NCBI RefSeq assembly: GCF_002236115.1 | Contig: NZ_NIWT01000001.1 | Span: forward strand, 124,001-188,000 | Direction of reading: 5' to 3' | DNA length: 64,000 bases | DNA from: Pseudomonas jessenii | GTDB taxonomy: Bacteria; Pseudomonadota; Gammaproteobacteria; Pseudomonadales; Pseudomonadaceae | Shown here: positions 35,231 through 45,143 of the stretch, one piece after another | Layout of the letters: each line of letters opens with the position of its first letter | How positions within the stretch are numbered: position 1 is the first letter of the stretch | The notes under the pieces: generated by a model | Database searches by the model: none | The model's input: the letters and a program-made list of their open reading frames with translations, nothing else | What the model was told of the DNA's origin: nothing | Translations under genes and position numbers: made by a program

Positions 35231-37489
35231 TCAGGTGAAGGTGTATCGGCTTAATGGCATGCTGCGAATACGCTGCCCTGTTAGCTGTGAGACGGCATTG
35301 GCTACAGCAGGCGCCACCGCAGGCAATGGCGGCTCGCCGATACCACCCATTTTCTCCCCACTTTCAATGACCCTTACATGCACGCGCGCCATTCTCGACG
35401 GGGGCAATATTGGATACAGGTCATAGTTACTGGCACGAGGCTTGCCGTTGATGTACACCGCTTCCTCCACCAGCACTTGAGATAAACCCAGAGACACGGC
35501 ACCGTTGACTTGCGCTTCCACAATTGCCGGATTGACTATGCTGCCTGGGTCAATTGCTTGCCAGATGTCGTGCACCTTAACCTGTCCATTCTCGATTGAT
35601 ACCTCGGCAATCACGGCAGTATGGGTGCCGAAAGGTGAGGCCATTGCTACGCCACGGGCTCGTCTAGTGCCATCCTCGGCAATGAACGGGCCACGCTTCC
35701 AGCCTCCCGAAAGCTCGCCTGCGGTCTGTAGCAATTTCGTAAGGCGCGGGTTGTCACGCAGAAGACGGAGACGCAACTCGAATGGATCCTTGCCGCCTTT
35801 ATCGGCAATCTCGTCGAGAAAAGCCTCATAGAAAAAGTCATTCAGGGAGTTGCCAACCGAGCGCCAGTAGCCAAGCATGACCGGGCCTTTAACGTAGATC
35901 TGAGCGATCCGCTTGTTAGCAATTGCATATGATTTACCTGCGAGTCCCTCGATAGCCGTCTCATCAATTTTTTCGCCCTGCTTTCCTGCGATGGCCTCTG
36001 TTGGGCCTTCAGTTGCGCTGATGGCTTCAATCGCCACGGGCATGCCATCGTCATCTAAAGCGGCTCTAAACCTGACAGCTGCCACCGGGCGAAGCACATC
36101 ACGGAGAAACTCCTCCTCCCTGCTCCAGATTAGCTTCACAGGACGGCCAACTGCCTTCGCAAGAGCGATGGCCTGGGGGTAGGGGCTCGCTGAGTCGTAA
36201 AGAAAGTGCCGTCCAAAGAAACCGCCCAATAATGGGGAGTGCACAGTGATTCTTGAAGGATCCAGTCCGGTACGTTTGGCGATGTCGGCTCGGAACATAT
36301 CCGGAGCTTGGTTTGGCAGCCAGATTTCCAGAGATCCATCAGTGTTGAATCGTGCCAGCGCTGAAGGGGGCTCGAGTTGAGCATGATGCAGGTATTGGTT
36401 CTGGTAGGTGGCTTCAAGCGTTGTTTTCGCGCTAGCAAGGCTTGCGGCAACGTCACCCTCTTTTTCGGCATCTCGGGAAGTGCCTTGTGCAACGGACAAT
36501 TGTTTTAGGAATTCGTCGCTGGAAAAGTCTGCCGGCATCGGGCGTACTTTGGAGTCACCGCCAGGCTCTTGCCAATTGACCTGAATCGCTTCCACTGCGC
36601 GTTTGGCGTGCCACCAGCGTTCAGCTACCACGGCAACTGCACCTGGGAGCAGGTGTACGGAATGCACGCCTTTCATTCCTCTCACCTGGTCTTCATTGCG
36701 CAGACTACCCACCGTCATACCATGCCGAGGCGCATGCTGCACTGCGGCGTGTAGCATGCCGTCCACTTTCAAGTCGATGCTGTATAGCGCCTTGCCAGTG
36801 GATTTGTCATACGCATCGAGGCGTTTCACTGGTTGGCCGATCCATCGGAATTTACTTGGATCACGAAGCTGCACACTTCCCGGGTTGGGCACCGGTAAAT
36901 CCATAGCGCGTTGCGCCAATTCGCCGTAGGCGATGGAACGACTGGAGGCGATATGAACTACTTTCCCAGGCTCGGTGGACAGTTCGCTCACAGGTACTCT
37001 GAGTTTCTCCGCACCTGCCTGTAAGAGCATCGCACGTGCCAGGGCGCCGAGACGGCGCATGACCGGATAGCTCATGCGCACCGACATACTTCCGCCAGTA
37101 ATTCGCCAGCCGTTCTCAAGCACAACGTATTCTTCGCCGGGAGGGGCGCTTTCAACAAGAAAGGTCGACGGGTCAGCGTCCAACTCCTCACCGACTATTT
37201 GCGCCATTGCGGTGAAAGTGCCTTGTCCGCCTTCCATGAATGGGGAGAGGAGGCGAACAGTATTGTCTGGCCGGATCTCCAGAAAAGCTGGTACTTGGGT
37301 TCCGCGTTCGGCAGAAGCGGCAGCGGCAGCGGCGGCTGCCTGTACCCTAGATGAGCCGAGCGGAAGGCCGAAACCGAGCACCAAAGCGCCTACTGCCGTT
37401 CCTGTCAAAAAGCGGCGACGGGACAGGTTGACCGGATCGCTCGAAGGCCAGTTCAAGACGTCCTGAGCAGACTTGATCCGAATGCTCAT
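35231..37489 (-). CDS. molybdopterin-binding subunit, xanthine dehydrogenase family (IorB/aldehyde oxidase-like)
   Basis: A 752-residue large subunit of a molybdenum hydroxylase. A twin-arginine signal SRRRFLT at residues 23-29 with a following hydrophobic stretch shows export in folded form. Mo-binding parts include FMEGGQGTFTAMAQIVGEEL, SPLLGGFFGRHF and the C-terminal EKMGGIGEPPLPAVAPAVAN holding the catalytic glutamate. The closest described family is isoquinoline 1-oxidoreductase beta subunit (IorB) and bacterial aldehyde oxidases. Its last codon overlaps the [2Fe-2S] gene's stop region (shared base 37489), so the subunits are made together. Confidence 0.9.
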   Translation of the reverse strand: MSIRIKSAQDVLNWPSSDPVNLSRRRFLTGTAVGALVLGFGLPLGSSRVQAAAAAAAASAERGTQVPAFLEIRPDNTVRLLSPFMEGGQGTFTAMAQIVGEELDADPSTFLVESAPPGEEYVVLENGWRITGGSMSVRMSYPVMRRLGALARAMLLQAGAEKLRVPVSELSTEPGKVVHIASSRSIAYGELAQRAMDLPVPNPGSVQLRDPSKFRWIGQPVKRLDAYDKSTGKALYSIDLKVDGMLHAAVQHAPRHGMTVGSLRNEDQVRGMKGVHSVHLLPGAVAVVAERWWHAKRAVEAIQVNWQEPGGDSKVRPMPADFSSDEFLKQLSVAQGTSRDAEKEGDVAASLASAKTTLEATYQNQYLHHAQLEPPSALARFNTDGSLEIWLPNQAPDMFRADIAKRTGLDPSRITVHSPLLGGFFGRHFLYDSASPYPQAIALAKAVGRPVKLIWSREEEFLRDVLRPVAAVRFRAALDDDGMPVAIEAISATEGPTEAIAGKQGEKIDETAIEGLAGKSYAIANKRIAQIYVKGPVMLGYWRSVGNSLNDFFYEAFLDEIADKGGKDPFELRLRLLRDNPRLTKLLQTAGELSGGWKRGPFIAEDGTRRARGVAMASPFGTHTAVIAEVSIENGQVKVHDIWQAIDPGSIVNPAIVEAQVNGAVSLGLSQVLVEEAVYINGKPRASNYDLYPILPPSRMARVHVRVIESGEKMGGIGEPPLPAVAPAVANAVSQLTGQRIRSMPLSRYTFT

Positions 37490-37956
37490 TAGACACCTTC
37501 CTTCTGCGCAGTCATTCCTGCGAGTTCATGGACTGCCGCACGAATCGAGTTGTAGGTACCGCAGCGGCACAGATTGATCATGGCGGCTGAGATCTGAGCG
37601 TCAGTTGGCTTGGGGTTGTGTTTGAGCAAGGCGGTGGCCGCCATAACTTGCCCGGATTGGCAGTATCCACACTGGGCGACTTGATGCTCGATCCAGGCAT
37701 CCACCACGCGTTTCCCTAATTCGTCCGTTTCGATTGCCTCGATGGTTGTGACTTCAAGGCCAATCACTCCAGAGACCGGGGTGACGCAAGATCGAACGAT
37801 ATTGCCATTTACCAGAACCGAACATGCGCCACACTGGGCCAAGCCGCAGCCGTACTTTGTTCCAGTCATACCCAAGTCATCCCGGATGACCCAAAGCAGT
37901 GGTGTGTCGTCGTCGGCATCGACTTGGTAGGTCTTCTGATTGATTCGTAATTCCAT
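37489..37956 (-). CDS. [2Fe-2S]-binding subunit (IorA-like)
   Basis: A 155-residue small subunit with two [2Fe-2S] clusters: the plant-ferredoxin type with CGLAQCGACSVLVNG and a fourth Cys in VRSC, and the helical type with CGYCQSGQ and CRCGTY. It has no signal and is exported by riding on the TAT-bearing large subunit. It starts the four-gene operon (Fe-S, molybdopterin subunit, cytochrome, XdhC). Confidence 0.92.
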   Translation of the reverse strand: MELRINQKTYQVDADDDTPLLWVIRDDLGMTGTKYGCGLAQCGACSVLVNGNIVRSCVTPVSGVIGLEVTTIEAIETDELGKRVVDAWIEHQVAQCGYCQSGQVMAATALLKHNPKPTDAQISAAMINLCRCGTYNSIRAAVHELAGMTAQKEGV

Positions 37957-38771
37957 GACTCACCCGCAGATCATCGGTTGATTTAGCGCAATAAGCGGTT
38001 GGGCGCACTTAGCCGCTCTACCCGCAAAATGCCCCTCAATCGGCTTCAGGAACTTGGCCATGCGGGGTTCGAATGTCTCCTATCTGTGCAGTTGCGAATT
38101 GTCTTTGTGGTCAAGACCGTAAGACTATTTTTCGCTACTGCCAGTGAGCACCCGAGAACGCGCTGGCTTCGCTGAGCTCGTATCAGAGGTAGTGCTTTTC
38201 TTACAACGCTTCCCTCTAGGATTTTTCGTCCTTATTTCAGGTGAGAGGAGCCATCCATTGGAGTAGGTAGGGCGGGGCGTTGGTTTGTTCTCGCCAGACT
38301 CTAACTTCCAGGAGTCGTTATTCCTATCTTCTACCTTGAAGGTTCAGAGGATCAGGCAAGTATCCGAGCGGATTGAGCTAGTGAGGTTTCTGGACGGCGC
38401 GTAATTACCGTACTCGGCTTGCCCGATAACATAGGTTCCGCTTCCCGCAGTTGAGCGCGAACTACATCGTGGCTCGAAACAATTGTTCAGCTTCTTGAGT
38501 AGTCGACTGGCGTTAGGTGCTGCTGCAAGTGGGTTTTCTGGCGAATGATTGACGCGAGGTCTTTGGCTCGGTTTCTCGCGTCTTCGCGGCGTTTTTTTCA
38601 GTGTATGGGGGCCGGATGGCAACACGTGGACGGAATGAGTCCGCGCGTTTCCGCTACGTCGCTTCCCTCCTGATCTAGAAGAACTGCTGCGCGAAGTAGC
38701 AGTTTAGCCCAGCGTGCTGTTCCTTCTTTCGACAATCCTGAAGGTCATCCACGATGGGGAGGTCGACCAGA
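37957..38771. other. 815-base intergenic region, possible gene debris
   Basis: No convincing intact gene is seen. On the minus strand around 38490-38595 a 36-codon frame rich in Lys/Arg/Gln (KKRREDARNRAKDLASIIRQ) reads like the end of a helical, possibly phage- or plasmid-type protein and stops at TGA. It has no start or ribosome site. The rest holds the promoter of the Fe-S operon, not further resolved. Confidence 0.4.
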
Positions 38772-38981
38772 TCACTCAGGTGTCATGAGCACAGCAAGCG
38801 TCATGTTGATGAATTCTTCATTCTTGCTGATTGTGTCCAAAGCACCACGAACGTTGCCGGCGACTTCCGCTGATCCACGCTGCTCAACCCAAAGCGTCAG
38901 CTCCATGATTGCAGCTTCGAGGGCGAGTTGGTTCTGATTGATCTTGAAGAGTAGGGAAGGGAGTAGGTCTGAATCCGACAC
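38772..38981 (-). CDS. small conserved hypothetical protein
   Basis: A 69-residue acidic helical protein (start MSDSDLLPSLLFKINQNQLA) with no known domain. It resembles small proteins I recall from other Pseudomonas accessory regions. The codon pattern looks real. The function is unknown. Confidence 0.55.
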   Translation of the reverse strand: MSDSDLLPSLLFKINQNQLALEAAIMELTLWVEQRGSAEVAGNVRGALDTISKNEEFINMTLAVLMTPE

Positions 38982-39167
38982 GGGGATACCTCCATGGAAA
39001 GAGGTCAGCGTAGCAGGCTGGTGCTATTCCCGTTCTACCTACCGGGCGATTAAGATTACCGCTTCCATTTTAGAAATCAGCTCTCTAAGCATCTGCATAA
39101 GGGCGAGCGAGATGCTCTGTCGGCAAAGTAGGAACATCCACGCACCAACGGTATCGAGTGTTCAGCA

Positions 39168-39304
39168 CTGAGGAAACAGCGTCCACCTCTGTCCTGACCC
39201 GGAACACATCATGCTTTCTAGCTGAACCTCCCTGTACAAAATCCACGACCTCTATCGCGTGGTGTCATCGCCTAGTGTGGTGGTCAATCACCTTAAATCT
39301 TGAC
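39168..39304 (-). pseudogene. decayed copy of the 66-residue gene at 44111-44311
   Basis: Read on the minus strand, this stretch gives RFKVIDHH..., then EVVDFVQGGSARKHDVFRVR TEVDAVSSVLNT, which aligns along its length with RFRVIETTT...VVDLVQGGSASKHGVFKAR TEAEAVCSTLN of the gene near 44.2 kb. Two compensating frameshifts around the TLDDGSKRY region introduce stop codons, and there is no start codon. A DNA match of this degree over 130 bases shows common origin. Confidence 0.72.
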
Positions 39305-39424
39305 TGTGTGGTGCGATCTCTGCTGAAAGCGCAGTTTTAAAGAAGCCGGCAACACGTACCGACTTAAACTTCGTAACTGGCTTCATTAAAAGCGCAGAAA
39401 CGATCCCTCCCTGCCGCTTTGAGA

Positions 39425-40204
39425 TCAATCTAAATTCCGCGCGGAGTTGGTCAACGCACGAGAGCATTGCAACAGCGCCGGTGCCAGTTGCCGCTCGGCA
39501 TCCGCGCGGCTCCAGCGACTGGTAGGTGCTACCACATGCACCGCAGCTACCGGTCGGCCATTAGCGCCCAGCACGGGTGCACCGATGGTCATATCACCGA
39601 GAAAAAGTTCTTGGGTATTGACCGCATAACCTTGCTCGCGCACTTCCTCAAGAGACTCCAGGATCTTGTCGACCTGCGTCAACGTATGGCTGGTGTGAGC
39701 GATTCGCTGGCTATTTTCAATCAACACCAACGCTTCATCCTGTGGCAGCGCGCTTAAGTAAGCCCTGCCGGACGCAGTGCAATACATCGGCACGCGCGAC
39801 CCAATCGGCATATGCACCGGCACAAAACCTGAGCTGACAAATCGCGCAATGTAGGTCATGTCGTAGCCCGCTGGCTCAGTAAGGCAGGAGGTCTCACCGG
39901 TCAGGCGCGTCAGTTCGGAAAGGAACGGGTTGGCCACTTCAATCAGCGAATGGGCATCCAGGTAACTGAAGCCGAGTTCCAGCACACGTGGTGTCAGTTG
40001 GTAATGGCGTGTGCGGGAGTGTTTCCGAAGGTAACCAAGGCTTTCCAGAGTAAACACCATGCGCTGGGCGGAGCTTTTGGTCATGCCAGCGGCGTCAGCC
40101 ACCTCTGCAAGGCTCATGCTACGGCGCTGTGCGCTGAATGCCTTGAGTACCGACAGGCCTTTTTCTAGGGATTGATTATGCAAACTGTTGCGTTCTTCGG
40201 TCAT
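39425..40204 (-). CDS. IclR family regulator
   Basis: A 259-residue regulator with an N-terminal winged helix (SLAEVADAAGMTKSSAQRMV) and the IclR effector domain (SLIEVANPFLSELTRLTGET, PMYCTASGRAYLSAL, INTQE-like AVNTQELFLGDMTIGAPVLG). Such proteins usually repress a neighbouring operon and release on binding a small acid. ATG 40204 starts the conserved part. It is divergent from the ABC transporter-oxidoreductase operon, with a long inverted repeat between them. Confidence 0.9.
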   Translation of the reverse strand: MTEERNSLHNQSLEKGLSVLKAFSAQRRSMSLAEVADAAGMTKSSAQRMVFTLESLGYLRKHSRTRHYQLTPRVLELGFSYLDAHSLIEVANPFLSELTRLTGETSCLTEPAGYDMTYIARFVSSGFVPVHMPIGSRVPMYCTASGRAYLSALPQDEALVLIENSQRIAHTSHTLTQVDKILESLEEVREQGYAVNTQELFLGDMTIGAPVLGANGRPVAAVHVVAPTSRWSRADAERQLAPALLQCSRALTNSARNLD

Positions 40205-40279
40205 GGCCCACTCGTTGTCAGTTGGATCAACTCTCAGGAGATTTCTACACCACAAAGCAAAAATTGACCATCAAATATC

Positions 40280-40328
40280 GCATATCGATACGAATGAATC
40301 ATTTATCGTAATTTATCAATCGATATGC
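40280..40328. promoter_or_regulatory. long inverted repeat between iclR-type gene and ABC operon
   Basis: GCATATCGAT (40280-40289) and ATCGATATGC (40319-40328) are perfect 10-base inverted arms 39 bases apart, close to four helical turns, with ATTTATCGTAATTTATC between. The placement in the divergent promoter region suggests an operator for the IclR-type protein. Confidence 0.5.
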
Positions 40329-40418
40329 ACTCTAGAATAATCGGAATGGCATGAGGCTTGCGATTGTTCTCTTGCCGCTAGCGGTACTGACAATCCGTTT
40401 TCCTTCTGGAGTAACCCG

Positions 40419-41201
40419 ATGAACAGTCTTTCACACGTGTTTCGCCGCCTTGCCTTCGGCCTATGCGCCACCCTTTGCGTGTCCACCGCGCACGCGGCCA
40501 GTGCGACCTCGTACAAAGTTGGTGCAACCGCCAGCGGTTCGCCGTTTACCTTCCTTGATATCAAGAGCAACAGCATTCAGGGGGTGATGGTCGATGTTGC
40601 GCAGGCGGTAGGCAAGGCCGGGGGCTTCACCAGCCAGATCGAACAGACCAACTTCGCCGCGCTTATTCCTTCGCTAACGTCCGAAAAGCTCGACTTCATT
40701 TCCGCCGGCATGCTGAAAACCGAAGAGCGTAAAAAAGTCGTCGACTTCAGTAGCCCGGTCTACGCCTACGGTGAAGGCCTGATCATCAGCGCCGATGACA
40801 ATGCCGCATACCCCGACCTAAGCCCGCTCAAAGATCAGGTCGTTGGTGTACAGGCCGGCACCATTTTTTACGACCAGCTCAACAAGCTCGGCATCTTCAA
40901 GGAGATCCGCACCTACGACTCCATTGGCGAAATGATCCGTGACCTGTCCCTGGGTCGCATCAAGGCTGCCGTGGGTGACCAGCCGGTGGTGGCCTACCAG
41001 ATCCGGCAGAACCTGTTCAAAGGCGTGAAACTAGCCGCCGACTACAAACCCACCAATGTCGGCGAGGTTTGCCTGGTGGTGCGCAAGGGCGATACCGAAA
41101 CCCTCGAGCGATTGAATCAGGCCATCGCCAGTATCAAGGCTGACGGAACCCTGGCAAATATCCTCAAGAAGTGGGGGCTTGATGCCCAGGTGAACCTATG
41201 A
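40419..41201 (+). CDS. polar amino acid ABC transporter substrate-binding protein
   Basis: A 260-residue periplasmic receptor. A signal peptide (hydrophobic LAFGLCATLCVSTAHA, cleaved after AHA near residue 27) precedes a type 2 binding-protein domain with SYKVGATASGSPFTFLDI, GVMVDVAQAVGKA and SAGMLKTEERKKVVDFSSPV, the classic HisJ/GlnH pattern. The permease gene overlaps by four bases (ATGA). With an amine oxidase downstream, the ligand may be an amino acid or polyamine-like amine. Confidence 0.9.
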   Translation: MNSLSHVFRRLAFGLCATLCVSTAHAASATSYKVGATASGSPFTFLDIKSNSIQGVMVDVAQAVGKAGGFTSQIEQTNFAALIPSLTSEKLDFISAGMLKTEERKKVVDFSSPVYAYGEGLIISADDNAAYPDLSPLKDQVVGVQAGTIFYDQLNKLGIFKEIRTYDSIGEMIRDLSLGRIKAAVGDQPVVAYQIRQNLFKGVKLAADYKPTNVGEVCLVVRKGDTETLERLNQAIASIKADGTLANILKKWGLDAQVNL

Positions 41202-41866
41202 GCCCCACTGAATTCCTGCAAAGCGCCGTGGATTTTTTACCCATCCTACTTCAGGGCGCCTGGGTGACTATCCAGATCACCGTGCTGTCGTTCCTCCTCA
41301 GCAGCGCGATCGGCCTGGTGTTGGCGCTGCTCAAGCTGTCACCGATCCGTGTGCTGTCGGTAACGGCGAGTACGGTGATCAACGTGATTCGCGGCCTGCC
41401 GATCATCGTACAGCTGTTTTACATTTACTTCGTACTGCCGGACATGGGCGTTCACCTGACCGCCTTCCAAGCTGGGGTGATCGGCATGGGCATCGCCTAT
41501 TCCGCCTATCAGGCCGAGAACTTTCGCACCGGCATCATCGCCGTGGAGCAAGGACAGCGCGAAGCCGCCGAAGCCTTGGGCATGCGCTCGGTACTGATGA
41601 TGCGCCGCGTGATTCTGCCCCAGGCATTCCGTATCGCCTTGCCACCCTATGGCAACACCTTGGTGATGATGCTCAAGGACTCCTCACTGGTATCCACCAT
41701 TACCGTCGCCGAGATGACGCGCCAAGGGCAATTGATTGCCTCATCCACCTTTCAGAACATGACTGTTTATACCCTGGTGGCTTTGCTCTACCTGCTGATG
41801 AGCCTGCCGTTGGTGTATGGCCTGCGCCGCATGGAACAGCATCTGAGCCGGAGGAAAAAAGCATGA
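41198..41866 (+). CDS. amino acid ABC transporter permease
   Basis: A 222-residue inner-membrane permease of the HisMQ type with five membrane segments. The N-terminal family motif is [20 protein letters not shown], and the coupling loop that meets the ATPase is [22 protein letters not shown] single permease gene implies a homodimer. Four-base overlaps on both sides show tight coupling. Confidence 0.92.
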   Translation: MSPTEFLQSAVDFLPILLQGAWVTIQITVLSFLLSSAIGLVLALLKLSPIRVLSVTASTVINVIRGLPIIVQLFYIYFVLPDMGVHLTAFQAGVIGMGIAYSAYQAENFRTGIIAVEQGQREAAEALGMRSVLMMRRVILPQAFRIALPPYGNTLVMMLKDSSLVSTITVAEMTRQGQLIASSTFQNMTVYTLVALLYLLMSLPLVYGLRRMEQHLSRRKKA

Positions 41867-42615
41867 TCGAGATTCGCCAACTGCAAAAACAATACGGCAG
41901 CCACCGGGTGCTGCACGGCGTAGACCTTGACGTCGCCAAAGGGGAGGTGGTGTGCCTGATCGGCCCCTCCGGCTCGGGCAAGTCCACGTTGCTGCGCTGC
42001 ATCAATGCACTGGAAACCTACGAAGGCGGTGTTATCACCGCGTTCGGCGAAACCGTGCAACGGGGCAGTAAAACCGTGCACGCGCTGCGAAGCCGCATGG
42101 GCATGGTGTTCCAGCGTTTCAACCTGTTTCCCCATCGCACTGTGTTGGAAAATGTCATGGAAGGCCCGGTATACGTCAAGGGTGAGTCACCCAATCAAGC
42201 GCGTGCAGAAGCCTTGGCCTTACTGGAAAAGGTTGGTCTCTCGGCAAAGGCGGACGCCTATCCGGAACAACTTTCCGGTGGCCAGCAACAGCGGGTGGCC
42301 ATCGCGCGCGCCTTGGCGATGAAGCCCGAAGCCATGCTGTTCGACGAACCTACCTCGGCCCTCGACCCTGAACTGGTGGGTGATGTACTGGCAGTCATGC
42401 GTACCCTGGCAGATGAAGGCATGACCATGATCGTGGTCACCCATGAAATGGGTTTTGCCCGCGAAGTGGCTGACCGCGTGTGCTTCCTCCATGGCGGTTA
42501 CATCGTTGAAAGCGGCCCGGCGGAGCAAGTCCTGGGCAATCCGCAGCAGCCGCGAACCCAAGACTTTTTGCGCCGGGTACTGCATCCGACCGCCAGCACC
42601 CGGAGCCTGTCATGA
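41863..42615 (+). CDS. amino acid ABC transporter ATP-binding protein
   Basis: A 250-residue ATPase of the GlnQ/HisP type. Walker A is GPSGSGKST (about residues 34-42), the Q-loop is in [11 protein letters not shown], the signature is LSGGQQQR, Walker B is [11 protein letters not shown] and the switch histidine is in VTHEM. It powers the transporter formed with the two preceding genes and overlaps the oxidoreductase gene by four bases. Confidence 0.95.
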   Translation: MIEIRQLQKQYGSHRVLHGVDLDVAKGEVVCLIGPSGSGKSTLLRCINALETYEGGVITAFGETVQRGSKTVHALRSRMGMVFQRFNLFPHRTVLENVMEGPVYVKGESPNQARAEALALLEKVGLSAKADAYPEQLSGGQQQRVAIARALAMKPEAMLFDEPTSALDPELVGDVLAVMRTLADEGMTMIVVTHEMGFAREVADRVCFLHGGYIVESGPAEQVLGNPQQPRTQDFLRRVLHPTASTRSLS

Positions 42616-43880
42616 AGTCACTTTGGGCAGCGACGGCACCACCTGCCGTACCAACACCAGCGTTGAGCGAGTCGTTGAAGGTGGATGTGGCGATTGTGGG
42701 GGCGGGGTATACCGGTTTGTCGACGGCCCTGCATCTGGCGGAGAAGGGTGTAAGGGTCTGCGTCCTGGAAGCTAACGAACCTGGTTGGGGCGCTTCGGGC
42801 CGTAATGGTGGGCAGGTCAACCCGACGTTGAAATACGATCCGGATCAACTGGTGCAAATGTACGGCGCTGAGCGCGCTGAACCATTGATCGACACCGTGT
42901 CGAGTTCTGCTGACCTGGTGTTCGATCTGATCAAGCGGCATGAGATTGATTGCGCGCCGATACGAAAGGGCTGGATGCAGGTTTCCTACTCGGACAAAGG
43001 CGTGGCCGGGCTGCATGCCCGGGCGGATCAGTGGGCCCGTCGTGGTGTGCCGGTGCAGTGTCTGGATGCCAGCGCAGTGGCTACGCGCATGGGCAGTGAA
43101 GCCTTTGCCGGCGGTTGGCTGGATGGTCGAGCGGGGTCGATTCAGCCTTTGGCCTACGCACGCGGATTAGTGCGCGCGGCGCTGGCGGCAGGTGTGCGGA
43201 TTCACGGCCAGAGTGCCGTGACTGAGTTGCAGCGCCAGGGCTCTGGGTGGCAAGTGCAGACTGCCTGCGGCGCACAAGTCACGGCGGATCAGGTGGTACT
43301 GGCAACCAACGGCTACAGCAGCAACCTGTGGCCGGGGATGGCGCAGAGCATATTGGCCGCCAATAGTTTTATCGTCGCCACCAAACCGTTGAGCGGGTCG
43401 GTAGCCGAAAGTATTTTGCCAGGGCAGGAAACGGTTTCTACGTCGCAACGACTGCTGCTGTATTTCCGTAAGGATGCCTACGGTCGTCTGTTGATGGGCG
43501 GGCGCGGGTTGTTCAACGATCCTACTGGGCCAACCGACTTTGCTCACCTTGAACGCTCGCTGGCATTGCTGTTTCCGCAGTTGGGGCCACTGGAGTTTGA
43601 GTATCACTGGGCTGGCCGGATCGCGATTACTCGGGACTTCATGCCCCATGTTCACGAACCGGCGCCGGGGCTCACCTTGGCGCTGGGGTGCAATGGGCGG
43701 GGGATTGCCTTGTGTACCAGCCTTGGGCAGCAGTTGGCAGGACGCTTGTGTGACCGCCATGCGGCTTTTGCTTATCCGGTGTCGCCATTGCAACGGTTAC
43801 CATTACATGGGCTGCAGCGCTTCTACATTGGCGCGGGGGTGGCTTGGTACAGCTTGTTAGACCGATTAAATGTGAGCTGA
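42612..43880 (+). CDS. FAD-dependent amine/amino acid oxidoreductase (DAO/PuuB-like)
   Basis: A 422-residue flavoprotein of the D-amino-acid oxidase superfamily. The N-terminal dinucleotide loop is [20 protein letters not shown], then [18 protein letters not shown], as in gamma-glutamylputrescine oxidase (PuuB/OrdL) proteins. The C-terminal part has [20 protein letters not shown]. It probably oxidises the amine brought in by the coupled ABC transporter. It is the last gene of four joined by ATGA overlaps. The substrate is inferred only by family. Confidence 0.88.
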   Translation: MKSLWAATAPPAVPTPALSESLKVDVAIVGAGYTGLSTALHLAEKGVRVCVLEANEPGWGASGRNGGQVNPTLKYDPDQLVQMYGAERAEPLIDTVSSSADLVFDLIKRHEIDCAPIRKGWMQVSYSDKGVAGLHARADQWARRGVPVQCLDASAVATRMGSEAFAGGWLDGRAGSIQPLAYARGLVRAALAAGVRIHGQSAVTELQRQGSGWQVQTACGAQVTADQVVLATNGYSSNLWPGMAQSILAANSFIVATKPLSGSVAESILPGQETVSTSQRLLLYFRKDAYGRLLMGGRGLFNDPTGPTDFAHLERSLALLFPQLGPLEFEYHWAGRIAITRDFMPHVHEPAPGLTLALGCNGRGIALCTSLGQQLAGRLCDRHAAFAYPVSPLQRLPLHGLQRFYIGAGVAWYSLLDRLNVS

Positions 43881-44110
43881 AGAAATCTCAGCTATCAGCG
43901 TCAGAAGCTGCGTGATTCATGCCGCGCGATGTAAGGGGAACGGCAGTCAGAAAATGAGATAAAAGCTCAGAAGCAAAGCCGTGTACCCATGTCGTGGGAG
44001 TGCCTATGGAAGGGCTCCTACTGCTCAAGTTTGAATGATTGGCTTCTGCGTCGTCATTCAAGTTTGGCGGAAAATAAGCCATTGCATATGAGATGCCGTA
44101 TCTGTTCACA
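43881..44110. other. intergenic stretch
   Basis: Low-complexity short frames only; no gene or clear terminator is recognised after the oxidoreductase. Confidence 0.4.
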
Positions 44111-44311
44111 CTAGGTGCTATGCAATGCCCGCGTTGCCAACTGAATAGGATGATCAGCATTCAATGTCGAGCAAACAGCCTCCGCCTCTGTTCTAGCTTT
44201 GAACACACCATGCTTGCTGGCTGAGCCTCCCTGTACAAGGTCGACAACCCTGTATCGCTTGCTGCCATCGTCCAGTGTGGTCGTCTCAATCACTCTGAAT
44301 CTTGCTTGCAT
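44111..44311 (-). CDS. small conserved hypothetical protein (66 residues)
   Basis: A compact basic protein with a two-strand/one-helix feel (RFRVIETTTLDDGSKRYRVV, then LVQGGSASKHGVF, then TEAEAVCSTLN). No known domain is recognised. A decayed paralogue lies near 39.2 kb, so this small gene has been mobile or duplicated together with flanking DNA. Confidence 0.6.
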   Translation of the reverse strand: MQARFRVIETTTLDDGSKRYRVVDLVQGGSASKHGVFKARTEAEAVCSTLNADHPIQLATRALHST

Positions 44312-44750
44312 GGTTGCTTTCCGTTCATGACATTGGTGGACTAGAACTACCGGCTAACCAGGACGATTTCAAGATCGAGGCAGGGTTGAGCTGAGACAAT
44401 TTATGACAGCGATTGCCTTCGTTCTTCCAGATTTACCGTTGGGGTAGGAAGCGTAAGGGCACGGAGCATCATGCAAGTTTGGCTGAATCTCAAATATCGA
44501 AAGATCTCGTCATGGTTTTTCCGGGCTTCGTTTGACGACCGCCGGCAATGAGCAAAAATTTGTAGACCCTGACCAACAGGAGCACGGATGATTTCCACCT
44601 TAGAGCTTCGTCACATCATTGAGTGTGGGTTTCAGCCGCTCTCTTGCACGTGCACGTGCAATCCCGCTGAGCATGAGGATGCCCCAAGACAACACATAGC
44701 CACAGCCACTAAACTGTGGGACTGGAGCTGGCTGAGGAGGAGGGAGTTGT
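44312..44750. other. 440-base intergenic region
   Basis: No supported gene. It holds the promoter and the strong ribosome site GAGGAGGAGGGAG ahead of the MerR-type gene; no clear MerR operator dyad could be assigned by eye. Confidence 0.4.
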
Positions 44751-45143
44751 ATGTACATAGGTGAGCTTGCCAAGTTGTCGGCGTGCACTCCCAAAGCTAT
44801 TCGTTTGTATGAGCAGTTGGGCCTGCTGGCCCCACAACGCCTTGGTAGTTATCGGCTGTACTCGGCCCATCACTTGACGCTGGTGCAGATGATACGCACT
44901 GCTCAGATGGTGGGGTTCAAACTGGGAGAGATGAGCGAGTTGTTGGCAGCCAAACAACATCAGGCCCCGTTTCCCCTTGCCCTGGCCAATCAGGGCATTG
45001 AGGCCAAGCGCTTAGAGCTCCAAGCACAGATCCTGGCCTTGCAGAATCGGGAGCAGCAACTAACGCTGTTGCAACAACAGATCAATCAGAAATTCGCATC
45101 TGCATCAGTGCCAAGCACTGCGCAGGCATCAGCGAGCCATTAG
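44751..45143 (+). CDS. MerR family regulator
   Basis: A 130-residue regulator. The helix-turn-helix and wing are MYIGELAKLSACTPKAIRLY then SYRLYSAHHLTLVQMIRTAQ, followed by a glutamine-rich dimerisation coiled coil (residues 70-115). No cysteine or metal loop is seen at the C-terminus, so it is not a metal sensor of the classical type. It is convergent with, and overlaps by 15 bases, the epimerase gene. Confidence 0.88.
   Translation: MYIGELAKLSACTPKAIRLYEQLGLLAPQRLGSYRLYSAHHLTLVQMIRTAQMVGFKLGEMSELLAAKQHQAPFPLALANQGIEAKRLELQAQILALQNREQQLTLLQQQINQKFASASVPSTAQASASH

Noticed and set aside
38060..38090. GGGTTCGAATGTCTCC, a T-loop-like sequence that might be the lost 3' end of the split tRNA-Ser
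   Set aside because: The expected continuation after GTTCGAAT is CTCATCACCTCC; the bases found do not match beyond the common loop, so it is probably chance.
43888..44160. Minus-strand 90-codon frame after the oxidoreductase gene
   Set aside because: No domain or ribosome site, Ser/Pro-rich composition without structure, and it overlaps the better supported 66-residue gene.
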